From contig JAZUDW010000113.1 in assembly GCA_045639845.1 (NCBI GenBank), positions 1 through 24,359 on the forward strand: DNA of 24,359 nucleotides, read 5' to 3'. The first letter of the stretch is position 1, and each line of letters begins with the position of its first letter. Position numbers and translations under genes: made by a program. The notes below the pieces were generated by a model, which saw nothing but the letters and a program-made list of their open reading frames with translations, did not search any database and had not been told where the DNA came from. This document shows positions 15,208 to 23,382 of the stretch, in pieces. This DNA is from Colimorpha sp045639845 (GTDB taxonomy: Bacteria > Bacteroidota > Bacteroidia > Bacteroidales > P3).

Positions 15208-16272
15208 ATGGAAATTACCAAACGCTATTGGAACGAATATAATAAAGCTATCGCCGACGATCATTATTTCTACGAGCGTAGCTGTATCCGACAGACGTTC
15301 TTCCCAGGGTCGGAGACGGCCTTTCTCCGCATTTTGCGCGACGAACTCTCTCTCGATATCTGCGACAATCCCCACCAGCACACCTGCACCGGAATCGGCT
15401 ACCATTCCGACGTAGTGCCGTTGCTTACCACCATGACGGTGGTGGCTCGGCTCTTCTCGCTCATGACGGAGTGCGGCTACAGCCATTATGTGCCTTCGTG
15501 TGTCACTAGTTTCGGCGTCTTCAATGAGGTGTTGGCCAAATGGAAAGAGAATCCAGCGCTCGAAGACCTCACTCGTCAGAAGCTATGGGAGGCCACCCGT
15601 CGTGAGTTTCAGAAACCAGACAATGTGGCCCATCCTAGCGACATCATCTATCGCTATCGGTTCCAGTTGCAGCCACACATGCGTTACCAGCTTGTTAACC
15701 ATGTCACTGGTCGTCCACTTCGTGTGGTAGAACATATCGGTTGCCACTATGCCAAGATCTTTCCCGATTCGGGCGTAGGCAAAGCTGAGTTCCCATACGT
15801 GTTGGCAGGTATGATCGAAGCCTGGGGGGGCGAGGTTGTCGATTATCCCGAGCGTCGTCATTGTTGCGGTTTTGGTTTCCGACAGTATCTGGTGCGTGAA
15901 AATCGTGGCTATTCGGTTGCCAACACCCGTAAGAAGTTCATGTCGATGGAACCCTATGAGCCCGACTTCATTCTTACCAACTGCCCTGGTTGTGCCATGT
16001 TTATGGACAAATGGCAGTACACCATTGCCGAGATGGAGCATAAGACCTTCGATCGCCGTGGTTGCGGTATTCCAGTACTCACCTACGAGGAATTGACCGG
16101 ACTGCTCCTAGGCTACGATCCCTGGCAACTAGGTCTGCAGATGCATCAAGTGCAGGTAGAGTCGCTTCTCGACAAGATAGGCATACACTACAATCCCTCC
16201 GACAAGTATCTGGGTCAAGGAGGCAAGATTCTTCCCAAGCCAGAGATGCCCTCATGCCTGCGTCAGAAATAG
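15208..16272 (+). CDS. HdrB-like CCG-domain protein
   Basis: This is a 354-residue soluble protein of the heterodisulfide reductase subunit B family. The second CCG domain is complete: C179, C219-C220 in HCCGFGF, C259-P-G-C262; it should hold a non-cubane [4Fe-4S] cluster like that which cleaves CoM-S-S-CoB in methanogens. The first domain is eroded: C26 and C60 (in HTCTG, where CCxG is expected) remain, and the final CxxC is reduced to C98-V-T-S. So probably only one catalytic cluster is present, or the first site is of another type. The C-terminal 60 residues (after about 300) lack motifs. The start ATG 15208 is 6 bp past the previous gene. A run of seven G at about 15824-15830 lies inside the frame. 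Substrate unknown; coenzymes M and B are not expected in a Bacteroidetes host. Confidence 0.85.
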   Translation: MEITKRYWNEYNKAIADDHYFYERSCIRQTFFPGSETAFLRILRDELSLDICDNPHQHTCTGIGYHSDVVPLLTTMTVVARLFSLMTECGYSHYVPSCVTSFGVFNEVLAKWKENPALEDLTRQKLWEATRREFQKPDNVAHPSDIIYRYRFQLQPHMRYQLVNHVTGRPLRVVEHIGCHYAKIFPDSGVGKAEFPYVLAGMIEAWGGEVVDYPERRHCCGFGFRQYLVRENRGYSVANTRKKFMSMEPYEPDFILTNCPGCAMFMDKWQYTIAEMEHKTFDRRGCGIPVLTYEELTGLLLGYDPWQLGLQMHQVQVESLLDKIGIHYNPSDKYLGQGGKILPKPEMPSCLRQK

Positions 16273-16305
16273 TATCGTTAATCGTTTAGCATATTACTGT
16301 TGATT

Positions 16306-17319
16306 ATGGATATACAAATCGCTATCATCGGAGCCGGTCCTGCCGGTATTGAAGCCGCCGCTACATTGGCCTCGCAAGGTGCCAAGGTCACCCTTTTCGA
16401 ACAGCATTCAGAACCCCTTTGCAATATTGCCGACAAGGCGTTGCTCTTCCCCAATTTTGCTCAGGCCGACCATATGGTTGAGCAACTCTCAGTCCGTCTT
16501 CGTCATCCCAATATTGATCTTCATACCTCTACTACCATCGTAGACCTTCAGCGTGGAGACGACAACACCTGGACCCTTACCGACCATCAAGGCTGTAGCT
16601 ATCACGCAGTGCGTGTGATTATTGCCACAGGCTACACAGCCTTCGATGCCCATCGCAAAGAAGAACTCGGCTACGGCATATACCGCGGAGTGTACACCTC
16701 GCTTGAAATGGAGCAGATGCTGCGTCGCGGACAGCTCGAAACACCTCATGCCCATACCCCTCGTCGTGTCACCTTCCTTCAGTGTGTAGGTTCCCGCGAC
16801 GAGAAGATCGGCAACCACTATTGCTCAAAACTCTGCTGCATCACAGCCGTGAAGCAAGCTATCGAAGTGTGCAAACTCTATCCCGACGTCGAGGTCACCG
16901 TGTTCTATATGGATCTCCGTATGTGGGGGCAAGGCTTTGAGGAACTCTATCGCGAAGCCCAGCAGAAGTATCATGTTCAGTTTGTCCGCGGACGAATCAG
17001 CGAAGCCTCTTCCACCTTCGACGGACGTGTGCAGATCAAAGCCGAAGACACCCTTATGGGCTTACCTCTCAAAATGACCACCGATATGCTTGTGCTCATG
17101 GTGGGAATGGAACCCTCCGAAGGTACCCGTCGTCTTGGGCAGGCCTGCAATATCTGTGGTCGCTATGGCTTCATCGAATCTGCCGATCCTCATCTTGGCG
17201 ACAACCTTACCACCCAACCCAACCTTTTTGTGACCGGTGCTTGCAAACGCCCCATGACTCTCACCGATGTCATTGTCGATGCACGTAGTGTTGCACTCCT
17301 CGGTCATCAGCAGTGTTGA
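16306..17319 (+). CDS. Minimal HdrA-like FAD-dependent oxidoreductase
   Basis: A 337-residue flavoprotein (ATG 16306; TTG 16300 would add two residues) with the N-terminal dinucleotide-binding motif GAGPAG (9-14) and the acidic end of the second strand (VTLFEQ) for FAD. The HdrA signature is present: FLQCVGSRD with C160, then C173, C177 and C178 in YCSKLCC, the cysteines expected to hold a [4Fe-4S] cluster. YMDLRMWGQGFEELY and FVTGACKRPMTLTDVIVDA complete the family pattern. It lacks the extra ferredoxin domains of methanogen HdrA and in size resembles the short HdrA-like proteins of sHdr or Qmo systems. It closes the operon, 33 bp after the HdrB-like gene. It probably exchanges electrons with the HdrC-like proteins; whether it bifurcates electrons cannot be told from sequence. 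The gap to the next gene is 110 bp, without a clear terminator. Confidence 0.88.
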   Translation: MDIQIAIIGAGPAGIEAAATLASQGAKVTLFEQHSEPLCNIADKALLFPNFAQADHMVEQLSVRLRHPNIDLHTSTTIVDLQRGDDNTWTLTDHQGCSYHAVRVIIATGYTAFDAHRKEELGYGIYRGVYTSLEMEQMLRRGQLETPHAHTPRRVTFLQCVGSRDEKIGNHYCSKLCCITAVKQAIEVCKLYPDVEVTVFYMDLRMWGQGFEELYREAQQKYHVQFVRGRISEASSTFDGRVQIKAEDTLMGLPLKMTTDMLVLMVGMEPSEGTRRLGQACNICGRYGFIESADPHLGDNLTTQPNLFVTGACKRPMTLTDVIVDARSVALLGHQQC

Positions 17320-17429
17320 GATCGTCACTATCGCCTATACAAGGAAACAAAAATAAATGTCAAACCAATCCCCCAATCGCTGCAGCACCTCGTTCATGAG
17401 GCCGACGTGCGGGGCATAAAAAAAACATT

Positions 17430-17840
17430 ATGAAAAAAACAGCACAAATCCTCCTCCTCAGCTTCGTGGCTTCTATGAGTTTCATGTTTGGCTCTTGCAA
17501 AGATCCCAATCCCGAACCCGAGCAAATATCCATTATCGGCAGTTGGGTAATGGACAAAGCCATTCAGATTGCCGAAGGCAATGAAGTTGACCTTACCAAC
17601 ATGTATGGCGAAGGATTCACCCTCACCTTCCAAGAGAACGGCGTGTTGATCACCACCAACAGCCTCTCTACCGCCGAGATGCAGTGGACCCTCGATGGCG
17701 ACCTGTTAGCCTTTATCCAAACACCTGGTGCTCCCGCCGTAAACTATATCGTACGTGAGCTTACCGAAGAGAATCTTACCATCGAAAACGGCACAGGTAC
17801 CGATTACGTTACCACTATGTATTTCCACAGAGTACAGTAA
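17430..17840 (+). CDS. Lipocalin-like lipoprotein
   Basis: A small predicted lipoprotein of 136 residues. The signal peptide ends in FGSC with C23 as the lipidated residue, followed by KDPNPEPE, a flexible acidic linker. The remainder resembles the lipocalin-like domain family common in Bacteroidetes (short beta-barrel): it starts with IIGSWVMDKA and shows FTLTFQENGV, WTLDGDLLAF, YIVRELTEENLTI and a closing MYFHRV strand. It would sit on the periplasmic or outer surface and bind a small ligand or simply fold as a barrel; no ligand can be named. It starts 110 bp behind the HdrA-like gene on the same strand, but its content suggests an independent role. A MITE-like element begins 65 bp after the stop. 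Confidence 0.78.
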   Translation: MKKTAQILLLSFVASMSFMFGSCKDPNPEPEQISIIGSWVMDKAIQIAEGNEVDLTNMYGEGFTLTFQENGVLITTNSLSTAEMQWTLDGDLLAFIQTPGAPAVNYIVRELTEENLTIENGTGTDYVTTMYFHRVQ

Positions 17841-17899
17841 GAAACTGTTCGGATTTTATTCAATAAGTGATGATGAAAAAATAAATTGGTACGATTTTC

Positions 17900-18168
17900 C
17901 TTTAGGTAACCTCTAAAAATTGGTTTACAAGCGATTTTTGATTATGGACGAGTAGGTTTCAGCTTTGAGTGAGGGCGCAACACTGCAAAAATCGAGAGCA
18001 GAGCAAGCTTGCTTGCTTTGCCGAGATGCGGCAGTGTCAGCGAAGCTAATGCGGTGCATTGTAACCGAATGAAAAATTGAAAGATACCGTCTAGAATCGA
18101 AAATCGTGAAAAAGTAATTTTTATTCATAAATTCTTTCTTACGTCGAATTTTTAGAGGTTACCTTTAG
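17900..18168. mobile_element. 257-bp MITE-like element with 6-bp target duplication
   Basis: The element proper is 17906-18162. Its ends are perfect 16-bp terminal inverted repeats, GTAACCTCTAAAAATT (17906-17921) and its complement (18147-18162). Both sides are flanked by the direct repeat CTTTAG (17900-17905 and 18163-18168), a likely target-site duplication. Subterminal stretches also pair (CGATTTTTGATTATGGACG at the left with a close complement at the right). The centre holds ACACTGC/GCAGTGT (17980-17986 and 18031-18037) around a 12-bp palindrome AGCAAGCTTGCT (18002-18013), so one strand could fold almost end to end. No transposase is encoded; a 67-codon open frame on the minus strand (17925-18128) is internal to the repeat and probably not a gene. 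Movement would need a transposase from elsewhere. Confidence 0.8.
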
Positions 18169-18190
18169 ATTATTGAGCTGTTTTGGAGTT

Positions 18191-18232
18191 GATATGAAGA
18201 AGCCCAGTGGACTTCGATAGCGATGCCGAAGG
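18191..18232. repeat. Interspersed repeat of about 42 nt, copy 1
   Basis: This stretch matches 23322-23363 over about 41 aligned positions with roughly seven differences. Its core can form a small hairpin, GAAGCCC-AGT-GGACTTC; in the other copy the same stem is GAAGTCC-AGT-GGGCTTC. It lies about 140 nt past the 3' end of the MMPL gene (minus strand). The rest of the intergenic region up to 18368 shows no gene. Confidence 0.65.
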
Positions 18233-18368
18233 CAAAGCCGACGCTCCAAGGAGGCTTAGTGGAGAATAACAAAGCCTATCAAGATATCATACCATTGTGT
18301 CCCAAGTTATTTTTTCATCATCACTTAGCCCCAAAGAAACATCATACAGATCACCCAAAAATAACAAA

Positions 18369-21300
18369 TCAACGACTTTTCTTCACTATCCATTTGTCGC
18401 ACGAGGCCAATAGTCCAGGCAACACAAAGAGCACTAGCAGCACGGTAGCCAAGGCTCCAACGGCTATAGCTCTCACTATCGAAGCCACAGTGGCGTCGCT
18501 CACCAGTATAGCCATAGCTCCTGGAACCAGTATCAGTATTAGCCCCGAAGTCAGTATGGTATGTATCGACCCCCGGTAGGCCTCCCGTAGGGCTATATTG
18601 ATAGGGTGTAAAGTACGCTGTTCGCGGTAGTAGTTGGCAAAGAGGATAGCATAGTCTATGGCTGCGCCCATCAGTATGCTCTGCACTATCAAGTAGGCCA
18701 TATAGAGCAGCGAACCGCCGCCGATGGCACTCACCGACACATCAACAAACACACCCGTCATCACTGTGGCCACTAGCAGCAAGGCTATGAGAAGCGAACG
18801 GAACGATATTGCCACTATAAGGAATATGGCAATGATGGTGAGTAATGTCACAAAAAGCATCTCACGCTTAAAACCGCTACGCATCTCATCCAGCATCACC
18901 GATTCGCCCACCATGTAATATGGTTTGGATAGCAGCCGCTGGCACAGTTCGTGGCATCGGGCAATGAACAGATAAGTGCTGTCGCTCTCAGTGCTCATGT
19001 TGGTCAGCACCACACCCACCGAATGCTCCTTGGACCGCATCATGCCCAACTTGTCGTCGAGCATCGCACGCACCGAGTCGAAACCGCTGTGCATTTCCTC
19101 GGTAATAAACGAGGCGAAACGGCTGTCGTTCATCACCGTGTCGCCCAAAAACGAGATCATATCCTTGAGCGACATCGTCCATTGTGGGTTGTAGTACCGA
19201 GAACCGCCGTAGTAAAGGTATAGCAACTCCATCAGCGCAGGATCTACAGCTTGGCCCATGGCACCGAAGTTGATAGCCATCTCGCGAGCCGTATAGCGCT
19301 TGTTGCCCGTCATCATCTCGTCCAATAGAGCCAAGGGGTCGTCGTCCATCGCATCGTCATCCTCCTTTTCCAGTATCGTTTGAGCCGTTGACGCCAAAGA
19401 CTCTTCAATCAGGTGAGTGGCATTGTGGGTAGGAGCAGCCGTAGCTGCAGGCTCGGCCGAGGCTTCGTTTTCTGTAGGCAGCACCGTTGCAGAGGAAACA
19501 ATCGTCGTATGTGCCGAATCCATCGTATGCCGCAAGTCTATCAGCATACTCTTCTGCTCGTCACTTATCATCGAAGCCAGAGCTTTGCGCTTCAGTATGT
19601 CGTCGGTAAGGAAGTGAACAAACTCAATGGGGGCCATCGTCTCATTGCCCTTCTTGGCCAAACGGTACACCATCTTGGCCTGGCTGGCATCCATGCCCAA
19701 AAACGAGGCCATGGCCGACCATGAGAGCTGACGATGTATCAGCACTGTGTCGGCAAAAGGCGAGACCGGAAGGGCCGAATGCAGGGTCTGGGCCTCCTTC
19801 TTATCGCCTTTCGGAGCTTCTTCATTTACAATTCTCTCGTTGATATCGGTATTGCAGGCAACAGCCACATCATGTTCGGCAGCCCCATCGGCAGCCGGCA
19901 CTACGTCTATCGACGCTGGTGCTACGCTGTCCGAGTATTGTTCCTCCTGTATCATGTTGTCCATCTCGCGGAAGTCGTCGAGCATAGCCATCTTCTGCTT
20001 CATGTCGGAGCTCATCTGGCTGGCTATGATCGAGTGGGGGTCCTTCGACTGTGCCACAATGAAGTCTGCCAGTTGGTTGAATCCCAAGGTCCGCACCTGA
20101 TCTCCTTTGGCGGCATAATACACCAGCTTCAGCACATCGTCGCTCAGCATATCCATAGGTATGGAGAAAGCCGCGTCGCCGTCGGTCGGAGCCATGTTGG
20201 CCATATTACCTATGGCAGTCGCCATCTGAGGCACCGTGTATTCTCTGAGTAGCAGCGAAGGGTAGGAGAGAGCCATCTCCACGCCGGGCCATACCATCAT
20301 CGAGTCCATCAGCTCAGCCACACGCCCTTCGTCGTCGTTGTCGTAGATCAGCACCACGGGATTCTTTTTTGGGAAATAGTCGTCTATCTGCGATTCAGCG
20401 CTGTTGAGGAAAGCGATGGGAGTCTGGTTATGTAACCAGTACGAGCCTCCCAGCATCACTATGAAGAATATAGCCAACGGTATGCGATGACGCATACTGA
20501 AGTTGGCCAGTTTGTCGGTCGGTAGGTTAAGCACCTTTTTCTTGGTGCGATCTATGCCCCTCTCGAAGAGCAGTATCAAGGAGGGAAGCACCGTAAAGTT
20601 GCATAGCAGGCTGAAGGCCACGCCTTTCGAGAGCACTATGCCCAGGTCGGCACCTATGCGTAACTTCATAAACAGCAGCATCATCAGCCCCACGATGGTG
20701 GTGAGTGCGCTGCTGAGTATGGAAGGTGCCGCTTTGGCAATAGCTTTGGTCATTGCTTCTAGGCTGTTGCCGCCCAGGCTGCGCTCTTGGCGGAAACGGT
20801 TTAGAAGAATGATGCTGTAGTCCATCGAGAGCACCAGCTGCAGGATAGCGGCTATAGAATGAGTAGTGTTCGACACCGAAGGTAGCAGTGCGTTGGTGCC
20901 GTTGTTTAGCAGTATGGCCACACCGGTCGAAGCCAAGAAGAGCACAGGTTCCAGCCACGAGGCACACATGGCAGCCAGCACAATAAGCAGCAGCGACACC
21001 GCACCTATCAGCATCCCTGCATCGGCCGTCGATCCGTCTTGGGGAGTCTCCACGGCCACCACTTTGTCCATTTTCTTTATTTCTTTGCCCAAGGCAATCT
21101 GGTCGGTGCCGGGATCGGTACTCAGCTCATACAGTGTGTATGAATCATGCTCCTGCATGTTCACGCTGTTCACAGCCTCCATTTGGTGGAGGGTATAGCG
21201 CATATCCACCTTCTCCTCTTCCAGCTGGCCGTTGGTCATCACCCTCACTGCGCCGCCAGCCATGTCGGTGCTGAATCCTATCTCTTCTTGTAGCAGCACT

Positions 21301-21449
21301 ATGCCCGCTTTCATGGGCGAGTCGGAAGGCAGATAGTGCGTCATGTCGGTGTTGATATTCACGCGGGTCATTAGTGCCAGGCATACCAGTGCAAAGGCCA
21401 TAGTTAGGCCGAAAATCCAGTATCTGAAGCGTATTAGCAAGTGGCTCAT
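18369..21449 (-). CDS. MMPL/RND-superfamily exporter
   Basis: A 1026-residue inner-membrane transporter of the MMPL/RND family, presumably proton-driven export of a lipid or other amphiphile. The layout is the family's two-fold repeat: a first membrane helix (about 10-28), a short periplasmic domain, five helices (about 145-325), a seventh helix (about 328-346), a very large second periplasmic loop (about 350-850), then five helices (about 860-1020). Membrane segments such as LLMLLFMKLRIGADLGIVLSKGVAF and DVSVSAIGGGSLLYMAYL fit the MMPL domain. The second loop is about 500 residues, with Ala/Thr/Asp-rich low-complexity parts near 500-560 and 660-720. No membrane fusion protein or TolC gene is adjacent. 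The DUF4476 and hydrolase genes lie upstream on the same strand with gaps of 98 and 64 bp, so a loose operon is possible. Substrate unknown. Confidence 0.9.
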   Translation of the reverse strand: MSHLLIRFRYWIFGLTMAFALVCLALMTRVNINTDMTHYLPSDSPMKAGIVLLQEEIGFSTDMAGGAVRVMTNGQLEEEKVDMRYTLHQMEAVNSVNMQEHDSYTLYELSTDPGTDQIALGKEIKKMDKVVAVETPQDGSTADAGMLIGAVSLLLIVLAAMCASWLEPVLFLASTGVAILLNNGTNALLPSVSNTTHSIAAILQLVLSMDYSIILLNRFRQERSLGGNSLEAMTKAIAKAAPSILSSALTTIVGLMMLLFMKLRIGADLGIVLSKGVAFSLLCNFTVLPSLILLFERGIDRTKKKVLNLPTDKLANFSMRHRIPLAIFFIVMLGGSYWLHNQTPIAFLNSAESQIDDYFPKKNPVVLIYDNDDEGRVAELMDSMMVWPGVEMALSYPSLLLREYTVPQMATAIGNMANMAPTDGDAAFSIPMDMLSDDVLKLVYYAAKGDQVRTLGFNQLADFIVAQSKDPHSIIASQMSSDMKQKMAMLDDFREMDNMIQEEQYSDSVAPASIDVVPAADGAAEHDVAVACNTDINERIVNEEAPKGDKKEAQTLHSALPVSPFADTVLIHRQLSWSAMASFLGMDASQAKMVYRLAKKGNETMAPIEFVHFLTDDILKRKALASMISDEQKSMLIDLRHTMDSAHTTIVSSATVLPTENEASAEPAATAAPTHNATHLIEESLASTAQTILEKEDDDAMDDDPLALLDEMMTGNKRYTAREMAINFGAMGQAVDPALMELLYLYYGGSRYYNPQWTMSLKDMISFLGDTVMNDSRFASFITEEMHSGFDSVRAMLDDKLGMMRSKEHSVGVVLTNMSTESDSTYLFIARCHELCQRLLSKPYYMVGESVMLDEMRSGFKREMLFVTLLTIIAIFLIVAISFRSLLIALLLVATVMTGVFVDVSVSAIGGGSLLYMAYLIVQSILMGAAIDYAILFANYYREQRTLHPINIALREAYRGSIHTILTSGLILILVPGAMAILVSDATVASIVRAIAVGALATVLLVLFVLPGLLASCDKWIVKKSR

Positions 21450-21547
21450 TGAGTAGAGGAAGGGGTACTTTTTAATGATTTTTTTGAATCGTTTCTTTGA
21501 TATTTACAGGGGCCGTGATCGAAGGTCCGTGATCATCACACTACACC

Positions 21548-22216
21548 TCATTGGTTGCGAATATAATTGAGCAGTTCCAAACGCTGGCTGCTGAAGTCAA
21601 ACGACTCCACCACTGTCAGATATTCGTTGGGGTTGATGCAGCTTCGATAGGCCCGTTTGGCAAACACCATACGGTTCTTTCTCCAGGTGAAGCAGTCGGC
21701 CAGCATGCGGATCTGGCGTGCGGTGAGATAATACTGGTCCAGCATTTCCTGGGCTATTTCCAGCCTGCGACTGTCGGTCCAGGGATCGTTCACCATGGTG
21801 CGTATGCTGCGAAATATGTCGTCGTCGGCTACCGATGGGGTATGCACGCCAGTGTTGGAGGTCAAATCCATCCCTTGCATCGTCTGCGAGAAAAACTGCT
21901 GAGGATACACATCCACCAGGTTCTCGTCATACACCACCACATAGTCGCCCGCTATTTGGCTGCGGTGCAGTGTCACATACTGCCCGGCAATGCGGTCGTC
22001 TTGTTCCACCGTTACCAGCAGTGTACACTCCTCTCGGTCGGGTAGCGTTACGCATACATTCGACGAGGCCGTGGTGTTTTGTAGCATATCGTCCACCCAG
22101 GCAAAGAACATCACATCGTTGTATCCAATGATGTTGATAGTGCTTCTGTTGAAATCCTGGCCCCGCATCGTAGAGGCCAAAGCTGCCAAGCAGCATAATA
22201 GTACTAAGCGTTTCAT
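21548..22216 (-). CDS. Secreted DUF4476-domain protein
   Basis: A 222-residue protein with a signal peptide (cleavage probably after about residue 19, ...STMRGQ). The C-terminal 95 residues match the DUF4476 pattern found in Bacteroidetes envelope proteins: DSRRLEIAQEMLDQYYLTARQIRMLADCFTW, then RMVFAKRAYRSCINPNEYLTVVESFDF and a final LLNYIRNQ. The N-terminal half (about 25-125) looks like a beta-rich domain of unknown type. Function of the family is unknown; it would act in the periplasm or at the outer membrane. It precedes the MMPL exporter gene by 98 bp on the same strand. That gap contains two tandem CCGTGATC units (21513-21520 and 21527-21534) of unknown meaning. Confidence 0.82.
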   Translation of the reverse strand: MKRLVLLCCLAALASTMRGQDFNRSTINIIGYNDVMFFAWVDDMLQNTTASSNVCVTLPDREECTLLVTVEQDDRIAGQYVTLHRSQIAGDYVVVYDENLVDVYPQQFFSQTMQGMDLTSNTGVHTPSVADDDIFRSIRTMVNDPWTDSRRLEIAQEMLDQYYLTARQIRMLADCFTWRKNRMVFAKRAYRSCINPNEYLTVVESFDFSSQRLELLNYIRNQ

Positions 22217-22280
22217 GATGTTTTCATTCCCTGTTACTCGACAGGGCAGCGGTTAAAGTCTTCGTATTTTTTTTTGTGTT

Positions 22281-23129
22281 CTATTCGGTGAGGAACCGGG
22301 TTATGATTCCTTTTGTCTCTTTCAAGTGGCTCACCATCAGGTGATTCTCGCCCTCAATGAGATGTAGTGTCGAGGTGTTGTATATCGAGTCGTAACGTTG
22401 GCTGCACCAAAGGGGCACAATGCCGTCGTCGGTGCCGTGGATGATACACACCGGCCCTTGGTATTGAGCCGAAGTGCCGTAGATGTCGAGCAGCTGGGTG
22501 CTCACCATATATTCGCGACCTAGTTTGTAAGTCTTGAAGCATTTGATGTACTCCGGTGGGTTGGCAGGATCATATACGTTGCCAAAGAATCGGCCAGCCT
22601 GCGTAGCCTCTTTGATCACAGCCCCCGGTGCCAGCAGTATCAGTCTGGCAGGAGCCCGTCCCTCGGCAGCCATCATCCCCGCCGTCATACTCGCCACCAC
22701 GCCGCCTTGCGAATGGCCCAGCAACGACACCGAGCGCACATAAGGCATACTCAGCGCATAGTCCACCGTGGCCCGTGCCTCGGCCAGTTCGTTGGCTATC
22801 GTCATCCGTTCCATAGCCCCCTGGCTGCGCCCGTGGCCGCCAAAGTCGATAGCTATAGAGGCTATGCCCTGTCGGGCCAGCGCCTTGGCTATGCCAGGCA
22901 TCGGAGGATAGTCCTTGCTGGAGAAGATGCCGTGCAGCAGCACCACCAAGTCGCAGCTGTCGGTCGCAGGGTCGAACCCCTTGGGTAGTACCACCTTGGC
23001 GGCTATGCCCCCCTGGGGTCCCTGCACCAGATAGTGAGTACTGCAAGCCGAACATAGCATACACATCACTATGGTCACAGCCATACACAGCCCTTTGCGG
23101 CAAGATTTTATCGTATCGTTATTCCTCAT
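22281..23129 (-). CDS. Alpha/beta-hydrolase lipoprotein
   Basis: A 282-residue serine hydrolase of the alpha/beta-hydrolase fold, probably anchored as a lipoprotein. The signal peptide ends at C29 (LCSAC), giving a slightly atypical lipobox. The catalytic triad is visible: Ser140 in the nucleophile elbow GHSQGG, Asp235 in HGTDDGIVP, and His263 in EGENHLM. HGIF (66-69) supplies the oxyanion loop and FGGHGRSQG (96-104) is the typical strand-4 turn of the serine aminopeptidase S33/Hydrolase_4 subgroup. Esterase, lipase or acyl-peptide hydrolase activity are all possible; the substrate is not evident. It lies 64 bp upstream of the DUF4476 gene on the same strand. No Bacteroidetes-type -7 box was found in front of it. 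Confidence 0.88.
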   Translation of the reverse strand: MRNNDTIKSCRKGLCMAVTIVMCMLCSACSTHYLVQGPQGGIAAKVVLPKGFDPATDSCDLVVLLHGIFSSKDYPPMPGIAKALARQGIASIAIDFGGHGRSQGAMERMTIANELAEARATVDYALSMPYVRSVSLLGHSQGGVVASMTAGMMAAEGRAPARLILLAPGAVIKEATQAGRFFGNVYDPANPPEYIKCFKTYKLGREYMVSTQLLDIYGTSAQYQGPVCIIHGTDDGIVPLWCSQRYDSIYNTSTLHLIEGENHLMVSHLKETKGIITRFLTE

Positions 23130-23321
23130 TTTTTGTCAGTTATGTATTATGGCGAATCCTAAGATCACTGTTCACTAAAAAACAACTATTCCAATAGGAA
23201 GTCGCTGCAAAGTGGCGCCCATGATAATAGTTATTGGTTAGTTACAACGCAAACAATGCCAAATTATTGCACGGCGGTGACAAATCTTTCACCCCTGGAT
23301 TTAGTGAAAAGTGATCCGACA

Positions 23322-23363
23322 GATATTAAGAAGTCCAGTGGGCTTCGACAGCGTTCCGTAAGG
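23322..23363. repeat. Interspersed repeat of about 42 nt, copy 2
   Basis: The partner of 18191-18232, with the hairpin core GAAGTCC-AGT-GGGCTTC. It begins about 20 nt beyond the stop codon of the DUF1295 gene (minus strand). The surrounding gap 23130-23382 shows no gene and no clear terminator T run. Confidence 0.65.
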
Positions 23364-23382
23364 ATTGCGCAGCTGTGAAGAA

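Noticed and set aside
12372..17319. Classification as a true methanogen-type HdrABC or as Qmo/sHdr
   Set aside because: Gene order, the membrane fusion, the eroded HdrB site and lack of diagnostic partners do not fit any of these closely; kept as Hdr-like of unknown substrate.
17925..18128. 67-codon minus-strand open frame inside the MITE
   Set aside because: It lies wholly within the repeat and its sequence is constrained by the inverted-repeat structure; no start signal or family.
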